Of a stretch of DNA of 64,000 bases, positions 47,247 to 58,515 are shown in pieces (within the stretch, counting starts at the first letter, position 1; every line of letters starts with the position of its first letter). The stretch covers positions 97,893,001 through 97,957,000 of the forward strand of contig CM059587.1 of the NCBI GenBank assembly GCA_030407085.1, read 5' to 3'. The position numbers and the translations under genes were made by a program. The notes under the pieces were generated by a model. It had not been told where the DNA came from. It searched no databases and worked only from the letters and a program-made list of their open reading frames with translations. The DNA comes from Trichopria drosophilae. Taxonomy: Eukaryota > Arthropoda > Insecta > Hymenoptera > Diapriidae.

Positions 47247-47925
47247 TTTTTAATATTGTATGGTTGAAAACCTTTTTTTAAAGATTTAAATTTCGGAGGT
47301 ATACATAGACGTGTGGTTCAACATAATATTTTAAGAAACTTTAACACATTATGTTAACGCAAAATAAAGAATTATAACACTGGTCATCGCGGAAATGTTA
47401 CGCTATGAAGGTCTAATTTTGTTAATTTAAAGTCGTTGAATCCGATGAGCCATTATTTATTAATTCATGGTTCAAGGTAATATACTCTCTTAAAATGAAC
47501 AAGTCAAATTCTACTAATTGAATTAGGAATAACTCGGTTACTAACCATCAGTAGAAAATACCTAACTGATAATTCAATTGTTAGTGACTAATTGAATTAG
47601 TTACTTTTTATGTTATAAAACCCCTTATTGTATATTATAACCCCCCAATTTGTCTAGAGTGTTGACATCAAGTAATTTTCTACAAAATGCACGCAAGACC
47701 ATCGGTAGATACCTTTCGATGAAGCTGATTACCCTGCATAGTGGTAACTAACGAAACCAAATAACGAATTCAAATGGTAAAAGAGGATTACTATATGAAT
47801 AGTAGAACAGTTCTACTAATTGTCATCAGAGTCACATTAATACTCTGAAATTGTTACAAAAATACACTACGATTTTCAGGGTTAAACATGGCATGAAATT
47901 ATCTCTTTGAGCCAAACTCCTTTTT
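47247..47925. other. AT-rich non-coding stretch
   Basis: It contains the candidate polyadenylation signal of the preceding frame and repeated ACTAATTGAATTAG-like words near 47510-47605. Nothing else is recognised. Confidence 0.4.
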
Positions 47926-48120
47926 TTACATCGAAAAATGCTGAAATTTGTTACACGGAGATTTTCTTGGTCGCTGATTATGAATCCTTTGCAAAACAAT
48001 CAAAATGCAAGATGCTCTAAATATACATTTACACAAAAACTGAGATAAACTTTGAAATTTCGATCGGCCCATTAGATTTTCCATTTTGATATTTGTAAAA
48101 TCTGATAAGGTATTTATATG
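47926..48120. repeat. decayed repeat with CGCTGATTATGAATCC core
   Basis: GGTCGCTGATTATGAATCC at about 47969 is the reverse-strand form of the ATTCGTAATCAGCGAC core. Around 48075-48110, CCATTTTGATATTTGTAAAA-TCTGATAAGG recalls the plus-strand unit. It is decayed. Confidence 0.4.
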
Positions 48121-48697
48121 TATGAAATGAGTGTCTGACGGAAATCTCCGTTACTATTGAATGAACTCATGTTGCCTATGCAAACTCAATGCGAGCAGGT
48201 CATGGCCAGAAATCAGATTCTTAAAATTATGTAGATAAGTTTTTATTTCGTCTGAAAGTTTTAAAATATTGTATCGTAAATATAAGACTATATAAGTTGC
48301 TTGATATTGAGTAGCGTGATGGTAATTTAAAGTAGTAATGGTCTTTTCGGTCAGGCACGTAATATATCCGAATATAAACTCTAATATAAAACACTTATTT
48401 TAAACGTTGTTATTTTTAAAGATATAATATTCATTGAAAATAATTGTTAACAAATGAGAGAAGTATAATTAGATAATTAAATAACTATCCAAATAAAATT
48501 TTCAGCATATAAATGACTAAATCTTGACATTAGTATCTAAGACGTTACATTCGGATCTTTATTTAATCATCGTTTAAATCAATCCTTTCAAAGTATTAGC
48601 ACTATATTAGTAGGAACCGACTGAAACATTTTTAAATATCGAATTCAAGTTCCGTGACGTCGAATTAATATAGATTCGTTCACCCTCACATAAGTCC
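48121..48697. other. AT-rich non-coding stretch
   Basis: Nothing recognisable is seen. Confidence 0.4.
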
Positions 48698-49010
48698 TGA
48701 ATGAACATTTTTTCACTACAGTTTTCAACGGTTGCATTTTGTTAAAAAAAAAAAGATTCTAAAATGTTCCAGCAGGCACATGTGACGTAATATTAACTGA
48801 ACTTTCAGAATCCATTGTTTTATTTTGAAAAAATGCAAATGTGAAAAACTATAAACGTTTACTTCAATTTTTCAAACGGTTTTTTTCTTTATATCGTTTT
48901 TTTACAGTGAAATAATGTCATAATGCCTGTGCGAAGTAAAGAAGTCGTATCCTCGAGATGGGAACTTCAAAATGTTCATATTAACATTTTAATAATAAAA
49001 GTGAAAAGTA
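48698..49010 (+). repeat. dispersed repeat, copy 2, with acceptor-like site
   Basis: Partner of 34424-34730. The T-rich tract ends in TTTTTTTACAG at 48907, and the following stretch reads CEVKKSYPRDGNFKMF from 48930 without the stop present in copy 1. Differences between copies in that stretch include three silent codon changes (AAA/AAG, GAC/GAT, TTT/TTC). Confidence 0.5.
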
Positions 49011-49132
49011 GAGTAACCATCATCAATTTTAATAAATATAATTTTAATAATAAGAGTATCCAAAATATCGACTCAAATATGAAAAAATATTTTTTGTTTG
49101 GATATGATAGACTATCGAAAAAATGTTGCTGA

Positions 49133-49291
49133 ACAAAAAGTTCTTATAGGATTGCTCAAAGAATACCCTGAAATTTTATTTGAAGATCTATTCAATTTTT
49201 CAAAATTTTGAGATTGGGAAAAGTGCACTTTGTGTTCAAAAAATTGCGCCAAAACTTCAGGGTATTCTTCGATCAAGTCTAAGAAGTTTTA
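49133..49291. repeat. short inverted repeat
   Basis: GAATACCCTGAAATTTT at about 49161 is answered by AAAACTTCAGGGTATTC at about 49251, with outer partial pairing of AGTTCTTA and TAAGAAGT. It is a small hairpin remnant. Confidence 0.55.
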
Positions 49292-50500
49292 CACAAAATA
49301 CAATCTGAGAAAATATGCTAACCTCAATAACAAAAAAACAGCTCATTGTTAAATTCCTATATTGATATTAGTTGAACAAAATTAATTAATACACCCATAC
49401 CTCCTAGGCGAAACTAACCATTGTAACTAACCCATTATTACTTTTCGACAAATTTTTCAAAAACAAAATATTCCTAATATTCCGAAAATGATAGTTAAAT
49501 TATGAATCCTGTTATGCGATGTATTTCTTTCTTTGTTAAACTTCAAATTTTGGGTAAGGAAATTTTAAAACCCAATCCTATAAATTTTGATATGGGATGT
49601 TAACAGTGTTCAAAGATTTAGACGCTAGAATAAGGATTGAAAGAAGATCATTAATTACGGACTGTGCTATTAAGTTAAATAAAAATCGACATATAGACTT
49701 TTTATATTCGATTTATCTATAATCTATAATATAATTATAAATATGTGATGTATAGACCTGTGGTGTGTAGACCTTATAACGAGCTAATGCAGATGACAAG
49801 TTGCAATATCATCTTGATTTTTCGTACTAATTTCCTCTACTGATAGAAACTTATCTGACGGAATAAAGAAATTTAGGCGGATAAAGTTTGTTGCGAAAAT
49901 TAACAAATTTTTAAAATGATAAAGATGGAAACTATTGGATTGTATTTAGATTTTTGAATCGATAGAAAATAAACATCGTTTGCATATCGATGAGCAAATA
50001 ATGAGTAAGTGGTAATATATAAATGGAAGGAGTAATAAATTTTTATCCCTAAAGATATAATTTAAAAATACAAGAATAACGAAACATCTGATTATCTTAA
50101 CAATAATTACAGGTGGCCACCCTTAGCTTTATTGACCATAACTCGTTACAAGATTAAAATATTTTTAATAGAAACATAACATTCGAAAAGCTACAACTCT
50201 GAATCAGAAATTGGTTGAAATCTCGAAAAATAAATTTGGGTTTGTAAGTTGCCATTAAAAACTTGCTGATAACAAAAGAACTCAGGCAAAAGTTGGTACC
50301 CCGTGTTTGGACGCTGAACATGAATATCAGGGCATATTTTAAACATTCAAAAAACCGGATTTAGTATGACAACTGGACTTCTAAAAATCAAAGAAAATAG
50401 CTTGAAACTGATTTATTACTCGGTAATTGTTTAGGTTAAATTTTCGGATCCGATATACAAATATCTCGTACACAAATGACCGGACATACCCATTGATAAT
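49292..50500. other. AT-rich non-coding stretch
   Basis: Nothing recognisable is seen. Confidence 0.4.
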
Positions 50501-50506
50501 AAATCA

Positions 50507-50622
50507 TGATGGTGAAGATGACAGTGCCGATAGCGAAGTGACGTTGACCATGACGTCGGCGATGGTGATGACGATAACAATGATGCTTATTATGATGATG
50601 TTGATGTTTAAAGACGACGTCA
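50507..50622. repeat. degenerate GAT/ATG trinucleotide repeat
   Basis: Interrupted GAT and GAC triplets (GATGGTGAAGATGACAG, TTATGATGATGTTGATG) give a 69-codon frame with a Met/Thr/Ile-rich tail. It is simple-sequence DNA, not a supported gene. Confidence 0.65.
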
Positions 50623-50636
50623 AACGACGCCGATGA

Positions 50637-51220
50637 TAGTCAAATAATTTTAATATTGGCATTCTTGTCTGGGTATGTATTATAAACCACAGCCAATAAC
50701 TATTTATTTATTTATTTATCGACTTTAACGAAATAAAAATAACGCAACAGAAACTTACATGCATTCGACGATGCGAAAGGTCGCGTTGCAGCTTATGATA
50801 CCGCCTTTTTGTATTCGACGGACGACTAACCGATTAAAATCTTAAAATGTCACACTCCTTTTCCCTCGATAACAAATATAAATATCAAACAGCCGTGAGA
50901 AAGCTATCCAAACATAAATAAACGAAAATCGGGTCGGTGACAACCTGCAAGTCAAAAGAACGGTCAATCTGCATTTTTGACACCTTTTTGAATATATGAA
51001 AAAAAATGTCATTTAGAAAACTGTTTGGATTATAAAAATGTTGTGAAGAAGGCTCTAAAAAAGACCTAAAGATAGAAATGCTTTGAGTAATCGACAAAAG
51101 ATGTTAAAGTTATAAGCGTACAAAAGAGTATCAAAACATGACTTTGACTTACTTAGAAAAAAATGTTCACAACACATTAAAATTCATAAATAGCAATAAC
51201 AAAGTAAAAAAGCATTTGAG
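50637..51220. other. AT-rich non-coding stretch
   Basis: Nothing recognisable is seen. Confidence 0.4.
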
Positions 51221-51510
51221 GTGGTAACATGCAAGCCTGTTTCCTATAACCATACTAGTATTAAAGCTAATATCCTAAATAATTTTACACTGCTTTTACA
51301 TGAAATCAATACTTCGGCTGGTGAAATTGATGAACAACTAAGCATGCATAATCCGAATAGAGGGACCTGGCGGTATTCCTCTTCAGTTTTTGATAAATGT
51401 AGGCATATACTGATAAACCCTTTACATAAGCTCTTCAAATGATGGTTAAGGGAAGGAAAATCTTCAAGACCTATATTTAAATCCGGTATCAATTTTTAAT
51501 TTTTATGAAC
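51221..51510 (+). pseudogene. decayed LINE reverse transcriptase fragment
   Basis: The 3' part of this stretch reads SSVFDKCRHILINPLHKLFK and, after a stop, WLREGKSSRPIFKSGINF. This order (PLHKLF, then a Leu-rich Glu-Gly-Lys segment, then PIFKSG) is the well-known N-terminal RT region of jockey-type LINEs, just after the GPDGIP box. A degenerate GPGGIP is readable just upstream in another frame (about 51359-51379), implying a frameshift. The copy is short, has an in-frame stop and a frameshift, and is older than the 40.9 kb LINE. It is a different element from that LINE, which starts downstream of this RT region. Confidence 0.55.
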
Positions 51511-51900
51511 TTGATACTAAATGCCTTTATTAAAATTCTAAACGTATCGATAACAATTGAAATTGAATATTTGTAATAGTGATGGACAAATATGTGATGG
51601 ACCGGATCAAGTCAAATAATTTTATCAATATTAATGAGTTATAACACATTTTAATTGTTGAATTTTACTTTTGATGTTGCTTCTCATCCTAATCTACCGA
51701 ATGCGATAGTTTCGGAGTTTTCACCTCCAGGGCAAAAACTGTTTACATCCTGGAAGGCCTACCAGTGTATCTGGTTTCTGCACATTCTAGTTTAATTAAT
51801 GCTAATGGGGTTAACGGCCGAAGGCCGCAGATGTGAAGCTCCTACTGTTTACTTGCATTTAAAACCTGCAGATGTGTTAGTAGTCTGTCCTCTTTAATGA
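51511..51900. other. GC-richer patch next to the LINE fragment
   Basis: At 51680-51850 the composition becomes more GC-rich, with CGGCCGAAGGCCGCAG near 51812, which is almost palindromic. It might be a 3' end of a retroelement. No tail or target duplication was found. Confidence 0.3.
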
Positions 51901-53500
51901 AGCTAAACATCTTTTCGTCGATAATAATAAGTAATCGACAGCTAGATATCAATCACCATAGATATCTCAATACTTCTTCAAGTGTTTCATTTCAATATCT
52001 GTGCATTTTATGTCCATCACATTGTTATTCTTAATATAGGAAGACAAATAACTTCGATTTCTCTAAATAGCTGAGGCTGCAAATACAGTTTTGAGAAAGT
52101 CTCATTCTGAATAGTTTCCTGAAGTATTTGTCAATGTATACAAGAGTGGCAGTTATCTATACAGCCTCTTCGTAAATTTGATAAACTTCAAAGATCAAAC
52201 AGAACATCAAGCATTCAGGTTTATCATAATAGAATTTAACATAGCGGTCATTTAAACAAACCACAACATTTTTCAATCAAATAAACATCACATGAGATAT
52301 TATTAAAATAAATTTTTATTTACTTTAACACTTTTATCGGTATTATTACATGTCAATTTTGGGTGATTTCATTCATGTAATCGTTCCTATTACATAAGAT
52401 GTTATAGATCAGAAAAACTGCCAAACAATCCATGTACTTCATCAACGAGGTTTTTGTATTTGTTTTAATTTAATGTTTACTTTTTTTTCTTGGTGTTTCA
52501 CCGAAATTTAAAAATATATGTTGCAAAATGATTGTCAAATTTTGTCAGATTTTTTAAGCGTGTTTCCGAGGTCGTTGCGATGGTCAAACATCAAAATCAG
52601 AATTTAATGCGATTTTAATTTTGTTATGTGCATTGCAGTAACTATTTTGTATGAATAGTGATGAGATATTATTCAACAGGCTGTAATTAATAACCCTAAA
52701 TTTATTAATATAAATAAAGTGAAGTTAAATTATCCGATCATGATGATCTGAAAATAGATATTGAATTTCAAGAATTATTCTGATTTTAAGTTATTGTAGT
52801 TATAACTGATTGATGTAACGAATAAGTTGTAATAAAAATTATTATTATCGTGGTTAAAAAACTGATTTCTGTGAATGGCAAACAAAACACTTGTTTGCCT
52901 TATTTCCCTTGATGTTTAGAGTTGACATTAAGGTTATTACAGATTTTCTAAAAAATTATCTGAAGTGTCTATAATTCGAAAATACTTTTTTTTCTCCGGA
53001 TTTACCAGGTAATGCTGTTCGGAAAAAATCAATTCTTTCATATTAGTAAAAGCCGAAAATGAAATAAAACTCTTTAATTATACAACTGCAGATTATTTAA
53101 ATTGTATTCGGTTGTTTGTAAAAAGCAGACTCTAAATTTGAATTGTTTAAAAACAGTAAAAAAACTGCACTAATAAATATTGAATATCGACTGTTCCCTT
53201 AACTAAATATTATTTTTCAGATTTGTTAAATCCAATCAACTTTTCGATTAGTATAATTTTTCTAATATTTTAGAAATTCTTTAAATTTGTTAGACTAATT
53301 TATCGTAACCCTTTTGAATTAGTATTTCTGTATTAAAGGGTCTACCATAATTAGAACTTTCAATAAAAGAAAGTTATTCAGAATTTCTTAAACTGTTTTG
53401 TAATATAAATATTATTATAAAAGTTGTTACACTGTATTAATACACTATCGAAATACATCAAAAAATTTTTCATTGTACATTTTAGTAAGTTTTCATACAT
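51901..53500. other. AT-rich non-coding stretch
   Basis: Nothing recognisable is seen. Confidence 0.4.
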
Positions 53501-53519
53501 GAAAATGATAGTTCCAAAA

Positions 53520-54060
53520 AAGTCCTAAAAAAAAGATGTGCCCGCGCTGTTGATGAAATCTTTAGGATGGATGGTCTGAAACAAAAAAATTAAACGGCGT
53601 TAGATTTATTATGTTAAAAGCTATAGCGCATATCAAGCGATTTTTTATTTTTTGAAAATTGACAAAATGGCGAACATTATTCGAAAAAAAAAACAAAAAA
53701 GAACTTTTTTTTACTGTTTTTGGCAAAAGAAAAAGAGTTAAAATTAAAATTGTAAAAATACCTCTATATGCGCTATAGATGCATTACAGAGTTATGTGTA
53801 AAAATTTTATAAGAATCAGTCGAGTAGTTTCGGATATTTTATCAACAAAACATCGGATACCGTTGTTTTCAGAAAAACGGGTTTAAAGTTTTTGTCAAAG
53901 AAAACTCGTGAAAAAAGATTACCTGTTCTTAATAAGCGATGCCTGCACCATACATTATTCCTTCCTTCATAACGTCCATTTTCACTTTCGAAAAATGTAA
54001 AAAACAAAAAATCGATTTTTTGAAAATTCTCATTAAGGTAGACCTCTTAATAGTTCGAGA
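53520..54060. repeat. possible decayed repeat with GCTATAGCGCATAT inversion
   Basis: GCTATAGCGCATAT at about 53621 and ATATGCGCTATAG at about 53766 form an inverted pair around A- and T-rich sequence. The stretch has the look of a repeat (poly-A runs, CGAGTAGTTTCGGA), but no boundaries or relatives are visible in this window. Confidence 0.3.
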
Positions 54061-54199
54061 GTAAGATTTTACCAACCATTCGCAAAACTGTGTTCTAATT
54101 TTGAATGAAACAATGAAGGAATTAACAAATTGAATTTAATTTTCGAGATGAATACAGCAATTTCGGATTTAGCTGCTATTTCCAAGGTCCACGGAGATT

Positions 54200-54434
54200 T
54201 TAAAATTGTCCATAGTTCGTGATGAAAATGGTTGATGAAGTCCGAGGTAGTCCTGATATTGAGAGGGGTGGATAAATGTTCTCACTCAAGACCTGTATTT
54301 TGCTTTCAGAAGAGGTCTGAAGGTCTCGAACGTAGGTTATTTGGCCAATCGAAGCTATTCGCGAACCCCTATAGAAGTAGGGTCTTTCGATGCCACGAAC
54401 GTGATACCATGCAGTAGGGTCTGTGTCAATATAC
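54200..54434 (-). CDS. candidate 3'-terminal exon, unknown product (no start codon)
   Basis: On the minus strand a strong acceptor (CTTTTCGTTGACTTTTTCAG) ends at 54435. The following 235 nt carry 77 codons to a TAA at 54200-54202, with well-mixed codon use and composition clearly less AT-rich than its flanks. The peptide includes YIDTDPTAWYHVRG, ERPYFYRGSRIASIGQ and LPRTSSTIFITNYGQF. I do not recognise the family. There is no Met near the start, so upstream exons would have to lie to the right, and I could not identify one convincingly. A plus-strand frame across the same DNA (about 54268-54589) is also open, with its own acceptor-like CTGTATTTTGCTTTCAG, so strand is uncertain. Confidence 0.3.
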
Positions 54435-54589
54435 CTGAAAAAGTCAACGAAAAGATATTAGAATTTGAAAAAAGGAAACGATTTAGAATACAAATAAAAA
54501 TGTTTATTTATTTATCTATGGTATCATACACATTTAAGAGGTCGGACAATTATTGCCAAGAAACGTATCATTGGAAATTTAATAATTGA
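54268..54589 (+). CDS. alternative plus-strand reading of the same island
   Basis: The frame is open for about 107 codons after a TGA, including INVLTQDLYFAFRRGLKV and SRTPIEVGSFDATNVIPC, and then runs into an AT-rich tail. It has an acceptor-like CAG at about 54310 but no obvious start. It is given as the competing hypothesis to the minus-strand exon. At most one is likely to be real. Confidence 0.15.
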
Positions 54590-54920
54590 AAAGGACCGAG
54601 AAATTAAGAAATATTTAAATCCTTTATATCGACAAATACTAAATTCATGAAATAAACTAATAATCTTTAGTTTATAATCGCGTTTTTACGTATACAAATA
54701 AGATAAACAAAATAATATTTAAAAATTTGCTGGACGTCTTTGGCGAACAAATGTTTTCGTGTTGCATACATTTCATTTTTCTAGGTAACTTCTCGGCAAC
54801 TAACTCGCTAGATCAGAAATAATGCAAATTTTGATTAAATTTTTTGTTTAATGATGTTACAGATGAAAGGTTGTATTATTTTAAGATTTTTATAAAAAAA
54901 TGAAGACCATTAAAGTGGAA

Positions 54921-54975
54921 AAATTCGGCGGGAGTTGAATCCCTTCGATTGCCAGTCGAATGCTCTTCCATAAAA
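54921..54975 (-). pseudogene. tRNA-like remnant (tRNA-Ala-like or tRNA-derived SINE head)
   Basis: On the minus strand, GGAAGAGCATTCGACTGGCA followed by ATCGAAGGGATTCAACTCCC resembles a D-arm end, anticodon arm and T-arm. A perfect 5-bp anticodon stem TTCGA/TCGAA encloses a 7-base loop CTGGCAA, with GGC in the anticodon position. The T-arm is reduced to GGGATTCAACTCCC, the 5' half of the D-arm is missing and no acceptor stem pairs well. It is not a functional tRNA by eye. It may be a pseudogene or the promoter head of a SINE. Confidence 0.4.
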
Positions 54976-55000
54976 TTTGGACTATCTCTGGTCGAGCAGA

Positions 55001-56453
55001 GGAGTTTCTTTCAGGAGAAAAGTTTATTAAAACTATAGATCACAAAAACATCGCGATTATCTCGTCGAATACTACCAGTGAATATTTATTTATTATCTAA
55101 TAATTTCGAGCATAAATACATTTATAAGATCAAAAAACTTACAACAAATATAACACAATATCTCACCACTGTATAATTAGAGATTTTGCCAAATTTGTTG
55201 AATACTTAATCCTTTTCTACCTACCTATAAAATATCATTATCTGTATGTCAACATTTTTGAAAGGGACAAATTTAGAGGCCTTAGTATACCATGACAACA
55301 TGTGGATACAAAAAGTTCTGTGTCGTCTCTTCGGACGTTATTTTTATACAAAAAGAAAAGCAATTTTGGAAAAATTAGAGACGAAAATTCACTTGTCAAA
55401 GACACTCTAGAATGTTTGGTAAAGAAAAAAAAAACATTTTTCTAGATATTTAACTTGCCATATTGACATGGAATGCACGATATATACCAGCTTTTCTGCA
55501 CTGTAGCAAATTTCCAGGAAATTTTTAGAAACGCGCGTCATATGTAGGTCGTCATAAGCTAAGTGTCAGTGAACATGGCGTAAATAATTTCGATTTCAAA
55601 ATGGAAAGAATGTGAACTACACGGGAGCAGGTAAGATTCGACATTGTATATAAATACTTTCGGTTCGGTGCTATTTCCGATAACAATGCACAGAAACAAA
55701 AGTATGCGATATTCATTGATTCTGTTTTGATGGAACTGTTTAATCTTTGTATATTTTCGATTTTCATTCCTGGAAGATATATTCATTCAAATCGGACTAA
55801 CATCCATTGTTATATTGAATAATCAAGACATTTAAAAATTATGCAATATTTGAATCGTATAAAAAGTACTTAGTCCTTTCTTATTCTTTACAACCATGCG
55901 TCATACTGGATTTTATTATACCAAATCAAAATCTTTCACCATGAGTATTCCATTCTAATTCCATAGAGCGTCCTAAAATATGAAAATATAAAAAATTAAC
56001 TCCAAGTGATTATAAATGGAAGTTACTTCGAAACAGACGCTTTTTTTCAATTTCAGAAAACTCTTACATAAGAAATTGTAACTTATTAATTAGTCAGTAG
56101 TATAAGAAAGCTAACGCTTGTTGAAGATTTAAGACTGGATAATACCATTTGCTCCTAATTAGTCGCTGATCTTGCCGTAATCGTAATTCTATCGGGGGTT
56201 AAGAAAACCTTGATTTAGACGATTATAGATTAATTTAAATATATTTTTAAGTCCGATATTTGAAATATAATACAGTATTATCGACAGTTAAGGATAATAA
56301 GTTTTTCGTGGCTTGTTATCTAAGTTCTTCTAACGTTATTATTTTTCGATCCCCTTAATTAATCAAAAGTATAATAAAAGGTTATTCCCAATTTTCACTA
56401 CTTTCTATTTAAGTAACACCTATATCAACACCATTTATTTTAATCACAAGTTA
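55001..56453. other. AT-rich stretch with isolated splice-like sites
   Basis: The frames at 55552-55786 on the minus strand and an isolated donor-like GGAGCAG/GTAAGA at 55630 on the plus strand are noted, without a coherent exon. Confidence 0.3.
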
Positions 56454-56557
56454 TTATTCACATGGAATGTTAGTTTCCACATTAGGACGAGAACTACATA
56501 AAGGGCAATGCAAACACATTATGGTGAAAACAACCCCTGAGGCCACGAAAAGCATCC
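56454..56557 (-). CDS. candidate 3'-terminal exon with a membrane segment
   Basis: On the minus strand the intron-like tract TTCGTAATATATTCAG ends at 56558. The next 104 nt read MLFVASGVVFTIMCLHC then PLCSSRPNVETNIPCE and stop at 56454-56456. The first part is a credible membrane helix and the tail is Cys-rich. An AATAAA signal occurs within about 25 bp after the stop (reverse of 56432-56437), followed by GT-rich sequence, so a very short 3' UTR is possible. The frame is open further upstream, but that part is a Leu/Tyr-rich translation of pyrimidine-rich DNA. No family is recognised and no upstream exon was identified. Confidence 0.28.
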
Positions 56558-56907
56558 CTGAATATATTACGAAACAATAATCATTCATCATACAGAATAG
56601 TAGTAATAGAACAATATTCAATAAACACGATAGTAGAAACAAAACGTAATACAAAATATCCTATTCAATGACCCCTTCTTCCCTGAAAAAGGAATTTTGT
56701 TTGGTATTTAATATGATTTGTCTATCATATTAGTTAAAACATTTTATTGTTGAACGCAAACATTTAAATATTTGGTTAAATTTATTGCACTGAAAATATT
56801 TTATATCACAATTTTACCAACCGATAATACGTATTCATAAGAAAAATGTATTATTAAAGTAACTAGCTGTGTAGTTTAGACGTAATTAGTGTGAAACAAA
56901 ATTTACA

Positions 56908-57087
56908 ATGAGAGCAATATTCTTTAAGAAGAGAGAGAAAGAAAGTGAAATTGCTAAATTTGTGCTGGAACACTTTAGTCGAGATGTAAAATTCATTGTG
57001 TTCAAAGCTTGGTTCTTATCTAACAATATCAATAATGTACTAATAATCCATAAGACAAATATTAATATAATAAAAAAAACCATGTAA
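56908..57087 (+). CDS. possible small open frame, 59 codons
   Basis: The ATG at 56908 begins MRAIFFKKREKESEIAKF, continuing with a charged, amphipathic stretch (VLEHFSRDVKFIVFKAWF) and ending at TAA 57085-57087. The charged/hydrophobic periodicity is less random-looking than in most AT-rich frames here, but there is no domain, splice or promoter evidence, and the minus strand is also open across it. Confidence 0.15.
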   Translation: MRAIFFKKREKESEIAKFVLEHFSRDVKFIVFKAWFLSNNINNVLIIHKTNINIIKKTM

Positions 57088-58515
57088 TCTGTAGAAGATA
57101 TGTATTTTATTACTAGTTAGCAACTATGATTTTGGTTTTTTACACTTACATATTAAAACAATTATGAGGAAAGTAAAATATAGGAAATGCAACACGTAAT
57201 TAAAATTTGAAGAACATAAAATTCTTCCAGTTTGATACTAATTAATTACGCCTCAACGTATGAGATATTTTCTTCTTTTCAAGCTCTACAAACTACATGT
57301 TTGACATTTCGTTAGCTACTTAGCGAAATTAATTAATTGCAGAAAACTACAAAATTTGCCTTTTTACCATTTTTGAGAACATAACTTCAGAAATATTCAT
57401 CGTAGGTCAAATTTTCTTCTGGATGAATTGTAGGGCATAAACAAAGCTAATAACTTAAAAGAGAGCCGAGTTACTGCAAAAAAAAGTATTTCGTTTTTCT
57501 AAACTTCAAGGGCCCGTCACTCACATTCTGAGCCTCAGATCCAATTTTGGTACACGACTTTTTTTTTGAAATATCATGGATAATCACCTCCTGAAATAAC
57601 GTAACCCAGTTCTTGGACACACTGTATATATATTGTATTATTCGTCTTTTATAAATCATTAGTAAATCTTATATCAAACGGACTAATAATTTCTTTCCTG
57701 ATTTCTCTTTTTTTAAGATTTTAAGTATTATAATTACTAACAGGACATCCAAAATATCCAAAATTCGGTTCAAAAAACGAATGAGAACAATGTATTGAGT
57801 GTAAACTGCGAACATAGTCACTCGTATTATTGAGATATGTAGGAGCTCCTTTACTAGTAAATGTTGTAATTTTCCCTAAAGTAGTATAGGCTGCAACATT
57901 CAGATTGCCTTTGAGAAATTGTTGTTATACATAAAGCAAAGAATATTTTCAGCTGATTATTCAGTATGATATCGATATAGATAAACTCTTTGTTTTCATG
58001 CGTTAATTTTCACCTCAATCAATATTATAATTTTTATCTTCCTCTGTAACTCGCGACCAACTCTTGCCAAAGGACCTATTAAAATTTAATATTAAAAAGC
58101 TCCATTGAATGAAAGATAAAAAAGATCGATCAAACGCATCATTAAAACCTTATTTATGTCCTTTCATCGATTAAAACATTCCAATGCTAATCGAAATTTT
58201 TAGAATAGTTCAATAAAATTTTAATGATCTTCTTCATTTAACAATTCTACTTAATTATTTAATCATTAATATAACGATCTTTAATTATTCGTTCAATGTC
58301 TTATACTAAATGCAAAAGTACACGTATAAACAGGATCTCCTTCCTTACTAAGGAATCCTTAGAGAAAAAATAAATTTATTAAACGAGTTTGCAAATGTTG
58401 GCCAATAAGTACGGCGTTTTTGGGCTTCGTATCAAAGTTAATTTACAGCAGTTTTTATTAATTTCAATAACATTGCCAAATCTGTAATTCTTTCTTCGAA
58501 TTAGGTTATGTTTAA
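57088..58515. other. AT-rich non-coding stretch
   Basis: Nothing recognisable is seen. Confidence 0.4.

Noticed and set aside
50427..50636. 69-codon frame with Met-rich tail
   Set aside because: It is a translation of an interrupted GAT/ATG simple repeat.
55552..55786. Two overlapping minus-strand frames and a plus-strand donor-like GTAAGA at 55630
   Set aside because: The frames overlap each other in different phases and the donor has no matching open exon before it. The evidence is not coherent.
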